DNA of 16,262 bases from JBAXTE01 sp038240835 (GTDB taxonomy: Bacteria; Bacteroidota; Bacteroidia; Bacteroidales; WCHB1-69), in the NCBI GenBank assembly GCA_038240835.1, contig JBBRGJ010000064.1, positions 1 through 16,262 of the forward strand. Direction: 5' to 3'. A model generated the notes under the pieces. The model was given only the letters and a program-made list of their open reading frames with translations, searched no databases and was not told where the DNA came from. Below, piece by piece: positions 14,781 through 16,262 of this stretch. The first letter of the stretch is position 1. Every line of letters starts with the position of its first letter. A program made the position numbers and the translations under genes.

Positions 14781-15959
14781 ATGGAAATTGAAGTATATCT
14801 TGAGCCTCTAAACGAGCGCACATTGGGGTTTAACTTTCAATCGAGAGTTGATAATCAGTTGGGACATATTATTGAAAGTAACAGAGTTGGAACTTTGTTC
14901 CCTGATTACAAACAAGCTAATATTGCAATAATTGGAGTTCCCGAAGACCGTAATTGTCTTGGGAATGCCGGTTCTGCTTCTGCTCCTAACGATATACGAA
15001 CACTTTTCTATAAATTATATTCTGGTTTTTCTAATCCAAAAATTGTCGATTTAGGCAATATCATCCCTGGTGCTACCGTAGATGACACTTATTTTGCACT
15101 TACCGAGGTGGTGAATGCGTTGCTCGAATATCATGTTTTGCCCATCGTTCTTGGGGGAAGTCAGGATTTAAGTTGGGCAATTTACAAAGCCTTCGAAAAA
15201 CGCAAACGGGTAATAAACATTGCCGCCATCGATTCTATGTTTGATTTAGGAAACGAAGATGAACCGTTGACATCAAAATCATATCTAAACAAAATCATAC
15301 TTCAACAACCTAATTATCTATTCAATTATACCAACATTGGATATCAGACCTATTTTGTAGATCCAGATTCAATTGAGTTGATGAACAAGCTCTATTTCGA
15401 TATTTTCCGTCTGGGAGAAATTCACAACAGTGTTTTTGAGTCGGAACCAATGTTGCGCAGTGCTGATTTTCTGACCATTGATTTATCTGCGGTTCGACTT
15501 TCCGATTCGCCTGCTTGCGAACATGGTTCTCCCAATGGATTTAGTGGCGAAGAGCTATGTCAGATGACCCGTTTTGCAGGCATGAGTGATAAATTAGCAG
15601 TGGTGGGATTTTTTGAACACAACCCAATTTTAGACAACAATCATCAATCGGCGCTCTTAGTTGCACAAGCAATGTGGTATTTGATCGATGGATATTTTGG
15701 TCGCAAAAAGGAGCTTTTGAGCGCCAACAAAGAACAGTTTATCAAATACTTTGTCTCCATTCAAAATGGCACGTATGATATTGTTTTTTACAAAAGCAAA
15801 AAGAGCGATCGTTGGTGGATGGAAGTCCCTTATCCGATAGAGAAAAAAGAACGATATGAACGTCATTATTTAGTCCCTTGCTCGTATAAAGATTACGAGA
15901 TTGCTTGTCAGGAAGATATTCCAGATCGCTGGTGGCAGGCGCTTAAGAAGATGGTTTAG
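14781..15959 (+). CDS. Ureohydrolase-fold protein (arginase/formimidoylglutamase family), probably not a normal manganese enzyme
   Basis: The 392-aa product aligns by eye with the arginase/agmatinase/formimidoylglutamase family: IAIIGVPEDRNCLGNAGSA at 48-66, VLGGSQDLSWAIYKAF at 123-138, AAIDSMFDLG at 148-157, and FLTIDLSAVRLSDSPA at 230-245. In active members these blocks read GG-x-H-S, D-A-H-x-D and S-x-D-x-D. Here three of the six metal ligands are replaced: Gln128 for His, Met153 for His, and Ser236 for Asp; D151, D155 and D234 remain. It also carries a C-terminal extension with WWMEVPYP and DRWWQ not found in plain arginases. It is translated 2 bases after topA and so is co-expressed. Databases are likely to call it formimidoylglutamase or arginase, but the residues argue for a pseudoenzyme or a changed function. 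Confidence 0.85.
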   Translation: MEIEVYLEPLNERTLGFNFQSRVDNQLGHIIESNRVGTLFPDYKQANIAIIGVPEDRNCLGNAGSASAPNDIRTLFYKLYSGFSNPKIVDLGNIIPGATVDDTYFALTEVVNALLEYHVLPIVLGGSQDLSWAIYKAFEKRKRVINIAAIDSMFDLGNEDEPLTSKSYLNKIILQQPNYLFNYTNIGYQTYFVDPDSIELMNKLYFDIFRLGEIHNSVFESEPMLRSADFLTIDLSAVRLSDSPACEHGSPNGFSGEELCQMTRFAGMSDKLAVVGFFEHNPILDNNHQSALLVAQAMWYLIDGYFGRKKELLSANKEQFIKYFVSIQNGTYDIVFYKSKKSDRWWMEVPYPIEKKERYERHYLVPCSYKDYEIACQEDIPDRWWQALKKMV

Positions 15960-15976
15960 TTTTTTCAGAAAACCAT
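15951..15976 (+). terminator. Possible terminator of the topA operon
   Basis: ATGGTTT (15951-15957), overlapping the stop codon, pairs with AAACCAT (15970-15976) and is followed by TTTTA. The stem is short and AT-rich, so terminator strength is doubtful. Confidence 0.35.
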
Positions 15977-16096
15977 TTTACTTCGAAGATTTTCTCTTTA
16001 AATACCTTAAATCCACAATCAAAAAATCATTATAACAAGATTTTGCTAAAAAAATAAAAACCACTTTACTCCGAATATTTTATTTTTTTTGTTGCC

Positions 16097-16124
16097 TTTC
16101 TTTTTGTCTTGAAACAAAAAGAAA
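16097..16124. repeat. Hairpin repeat TTTCTTTTTGT/ACAAAAAGAAA in the right-hand tail
   Basis: An 11-bp perfect stem (16097-16107 with 16114-16124) surrounds CTTGAA, and AATTCAAGAC follows at 16130-16139. A shorter inverted pair, GCCAAGTC (16181-16188) and GACTTGG (16233-16239), lies further right. The 303 bases from 15960 to the window end contain no gene that I can support. This hairpin with its flanks looks like a dispersed intergenic element. Confidence 0.6.
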
Positions 16125-16262
16125 CAAAAAATTCAAGACTTCGCCAAAAAAGCTAAAAAAGAGATAATTTTACGGCGCGAGCCAAGTCAAGAGATTCACT
16201 GAGGTAATTTAATTCACATGACGGATGTTTCAGACTTGGATCTATTTACCTTACCGCACCCG

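Noticed and set aside
14781..15959. Functional arginase completing an arginine-degradation locus with arcCB
   Set aside because: Three of six metal ligands are replaced and the gene is in the topA operon, on the opposite strand from arcCB.

Overview
The window looks like chromosomal DNA from a member of the Bacteroidota. Five things support this. Three promoter-like sites match or nearly match the phylum's TTTG-N19-TAnnTTTG form. No clear Shine-Dalgarno sites precede the genes I checked. The intergenic DNA is AT-rich. The LptD homologue has the phylum's long form with a TTCDHDDPHY motif. The topA gene encodes glycine/aromatic C-terminal repeats and a Lys/Ala/Thr tail and is followed 2 bp later by a ureohydrolase-like gene. 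I cannot place it below phylum level.

Layout. (1) 1-3344: an N-acetylmuramoyl-L-alanine amidase, cut by the left edge and on the minus strand, diverges from the outer-membrane LPS transporter gene lptD. Both act on the cell envelope. (2) 3404-3800: a tRNA-Val(TAC) gene with a textbook promoter and terminator. It is followed by a second copy of its last 30 bp, split exactly by a 120-bp hairpin-rich insertion, and then a second strong terminator. This resembles an attachment-site scar. (3) 3924-9600: an AT-rich accessory region. It holds an unrecognised 260-aa protein, a secreted protein of about 15 TPR units, a 40-odd-residue secreted Cys/His protein, a von Willebrand A (MIDAS) protein, and a 340-aa protein of unknown function. 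The last four run in the same direction with short gaps and may form one operon driven by a perfect promoter at 9034-9064. A convergent gene encodes a small secreted protein made of 11-residue FPD repeats. (4) 9608-11780: a 123-bp inverted repeat, then arcC-arcB (carbamate kinase and catabolic-type ornithine carbamoyltransferase), the energy-yielding lower half of the arginine deiminase/citrulline pathway. (5) 11781-16262: a repeat-rich spacer, topA, a ureohydrolase-fold protein lacking half of the usual metal ligands, and a repeat-bearing tail.

The strongest points for follow-up are the interrupted tRNA-Val duplication, the degenerate ureohydrolase coupled to topA, the TPR/Cys-His/VWA/unknown cluster, and two signal-peptide genes whose starts are out of frame by one base at a homopolymer. 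No CRISPR array, transposase, integrase or complete insertion sequence was seen.
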